Part shown: in pieces, positions 5,700-7,125 of the stretch
Layout: each line of letters opens with the position of its first letter
Position numbering within the stretch: position 1 is the first letter of the stretch
Assembly: GCA_900552985.1 (NCBI GenBank)
Contig: USBP01000069.1
Span: 1-7,125 of the forward strand
Origin: an uncultured Oscillospiraceae bacterium
GTDB taxonomy: Bacteria > Bacillota > Clostridia > Oscillospirales > Acutalibacteraceae
Direction: 5' to 3'
Length of the DNA stretch: 7,125 nucleotides
The notes under the pieces: model-generated
Told to the model about the DNA's origin: nothing
The model's input: the letters and a program-made list of their open reading frames with translations, nothing else
Database searches by the model: none
Made by a program: the position numbers and the translations under genes

Positions 5700-5838
5700 A
5701 GGAAAGAGGGGCACTGTATGCGGCAAATACAGTTACGCAGGCGTACACCGCGTGTGTTCGAAAACCCATTGTTTTTCTCTAATCGAGCGCTCGTCCGGCT
5801 GCTGGTTCCGCTCGTCATCGAGCAGCTGCTGGCCGTGA
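5674..5838 (+). CDS. Possible leader ORF, TTG start, overlapping the MATE start
   Basis: GGAGGAGG (5661-5668) stands 5 nt before a TTG codon at 5674. The ORF has 54 codons, starts with residues (M)RSLHFLFLGKRG, runs through the T-rich tail and the MATE start codon in the +1 frame, and stops at 5836-5838. Its composition (Ser- and Cys-rich at the end) looks like a shadow of the MATE frame after about codon 15. If translated, ribosomes entering here would disturb the terminator's 3' arm. The same Shine-Dalgarno sequence is buried in the hairpin. It could equally be chance. Confidence 0.2.
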   Translation: MRSLHFLFLGKRGTVCGKYSYAGVHRVCSKTHCFSLIERSSGCWFRSSSSSCWP

Positions 5839-7086
5839 CCATTGGCATGGCGGATACCGTTATGGTCACAAATGTTGGCGAAGCCGCCGTATCAGGCATC
5901 TCCCTGGTGGATTCCATCAACATTTTGTTTATACAGATCTTTTCCGCCCTGGCAACCGGGGGCGCCGTTGTTACTGCGCAATATCTCGGGAGGCAGGAGC
6001 AAAAGAACGCCTGCATTGCGGCAAAGCAGCTTTTATATGCCACAACTGCCCTGGCAGCCATTATCATGGCGGTCTCCCTTGTATTTCACCGGCCTGATCT
6101 TCGGCAACATCGAGCCTGCCGTGATGGAGAACGCCATCACCTACTTCTGGATTTCCGCCATCTCCTACCCCTTCCTTGCGGTTTATAACGCCGGGGCGGC
6201 GCTTTTCCGCTCCATGGGCAACAGCAAGGTTTCTACGCTGGTTTCCTTTTTGATGAACGTTGTCAACATCGGCGGCAATGCAATTCTAATCTACGGCTTC
6301 CACTGGGGGGTGGCTGGCGCCGCAACGGCCTCCCTTGCCTCCCGTGCGATGGCGGCGGTCATCATGCTGGTGCTGGTCTGCCATAAAAACAACCCCATCC
6401 ACATTGAGCGGCTTTGGAAGCCGGAGCTGCATTGGGAGATGATCCGCCGTATTTTAAAAATTGGTGTGCCCAATGGAGTGGAAAACGGGATGTTCCAGAT
6501 CGGCAAGCTGATCGTGCAGGGGCTTGTAGCCACCTTTGGCACCTCCGCAATCGCAGCCAACGCGATCGCCAACACGATCGCCTCTTTCATCAACACCCCA
6601 GGCACCGCCATCCAACTGGGCCTGACTACCGTGGTCGGCCAGTGCGTAGGCGGCCGGGATTATCCCCAGGCAGTCTATTACACGAAAAAGCTCCTGCTGC
6701 TGACCTATGGATTGATGGGCGTTTTAAACCTCATCGTCTTTTTCACTGCCGGCCCGCTGATTGGCCTGTTCCATCTCAGCCCGGCAGCGGCAGCGGATGC
6801 GCGCGAGGTGCTTTACACCTTCACCATCGCGTGCATTATCATCTGGCCGCTCTCCTTCACGCTGCCCAATGCGCTGCGCGCCTCCGGCGACGCCCGCTTT
6901 ACCATGATCGTCTCGATGATTTCCATGTGGACGTTCCGCATTGGCTTGAGCTACCTGCTCGGCGGCACAGCGAAGATGGGTCTGATGGGGGTCTGGATTG
7001 CGATGTATGTTGATTGGTTTTTCCGCTCTGTCGTGTTTACTGTGCGTTTTGCACGCGGCAAGTGGAAAACCATTCGTGTAATCTAA
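5718..7086 (+). pseudogene. MATE family multidrug/cation efflux transporter, interrupted by a frameshift
   Basis: MATE proteins are inner-membrane antiporters with about 12 membrane segments that export drugs or cationic compounds using Na+ or H+ gradients. The ATG at 5718 has AGAGGGG 6 nt upstream. The first frame gives about 123 residues with MATE features, including ADTVMVTNVGEAAVSG and TGGAVVTAQYLGRQ, as far as AVSLVF near 6086. After that the first frame turns into non-membrane sequence and stops at 6188. The family sequence continues in the +1 frame with TGLIFGNIEPAV, through GNSKVSTLVSF and INTPGTAIQLGL, to the TAA at 7084-7086. Joined, the two parts make about 455 aa, the usual size, with nothing else missing. 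One extra base at about 6075-6090 explains it. This may be a real mutation, a sequencing error or, less likely, a recoding site. The family call is firm; the drug or substrate is unknown. Confidence 0.88.
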
Positions 7087-7125
7087 CCGGCACGGCCGAT
7101 TGCCCTGATACAGCCATAAAGCCCC

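Noticed and set aside
5621..5700. T-box, guanidine, fluoride or ZTP riboswitch in the MATE leader
   Set aside because: None of the conserved core sequences of these classes as I know them can be found; a covariance search would be needed to exclude distant members.
5609..6067. Minus-strand open frame opposite the MATE start
   Set aside because: Antisense shadow of the MATE coding frame with no ribosome-binding site or recognisable domain.
5842..6084. ATG-initiated open frame joining the downstream MATE fragment
   Set aside because: Its first 80 residues do not resemble a MATE N-terminus, and the true family sequence for this stretch is in the other frame starting at 5718; the ATG has no suitable ribosome-binding site.
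6078..6092. Programmed frameshift in the MATE gene
   Set aside because: TTT-C is slip-prone, but there is no in-frame stop at the site, no upstream Shine-Dalgarno-like stimulator and no obvious downstream structure; a mutation or error is simpler.
7087..7125. Possible terminator after the MATE gene
   Set aside because: Only weak GC-rich pairing and no T run is visible before the window ends.
1..7125. CRISPR array, insertion sequence, tRNA or rRNA gene
   Set aside because: No regularly spaced repeats, transposase, terminal inverted repeats with target duplications, or tRNA/rRNA signatures were seen on either strand.

Overview
The window reads like the chromosome of a mid-GC Gram-positive anaerobe, most likely a member of the Clostridia (Oscillospirales/Eubacteriales type). 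The reasons are strong purine-rich Shine-Dalgarno sequences, a DHHW/MBOAT pair of the Firmicutes kind, a short ComEA-like protein, and the absence of Gram-negative envelope signals. This placement is inference; there is no rRNA or other phylogenetic marker in the window.

Left part (1-3508, minus strand). Reading leftwards, the genes are a small ComEA-like helix-hairpin-helix protein (3041-3508), a 189-bp spacer, an MBOAT membrane O-acyltransferase that best starts at a TTG codon (1436-2851), and a DHHW-family SGNH-like partner (20-1417). The last two lie 18 bp apart and almost certainly form one operon. By analogy with AlgI/AlgJ-AlgX and PatA/PatB, they would carry acyl (probably acetyl) groups across the membrane and place them on an exported or cell-wall polysaccharide. 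The spacer before the MBOAT gene holds a 27-codon ORF with a strong ribosome-binding site, and three tandem hairpins lie inside that ORF.

Middle (3509-4005). This is a divergent intergenic region of about 500 bp. It contains an 11-bp direct repeat with 20-bp periodicity, an AT-rich block, a good extended -10 promoter pointing right, and an imperfect inverted repeat just downstream of the predicted transcription start that could be an operator. Small repeats on the comEA side may also be regulatory.

Right part (4006-7125, plus strand). A 480-aa membrane-anchored extracytoplasmic protein of uncertain family (4006-5448) has features reminiscent of TIM-barrel glycoside-hydrolase-like proteins and is followed by a possible terminator. 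Next comes a MATE-family efflux transporter (5718-7086) whose reading frame is broken by a single-base shift near 6075-6090. Between them is the most striking element in the window: a near-consensus extended -10 promoter whose predicted start coincides with the first base of a long, multi-arm hairpin ending in a T-rich tail, all directly in front of the MATE ribosome-binding site. This is the layout of a transcription attenuator or riboswitch-like leader, or of a small RNA of roughly 75 nt. Its arms allow two alternative folds, and one arm is a perfect Shine-Dalgarno sequence preceding a TTG codon.
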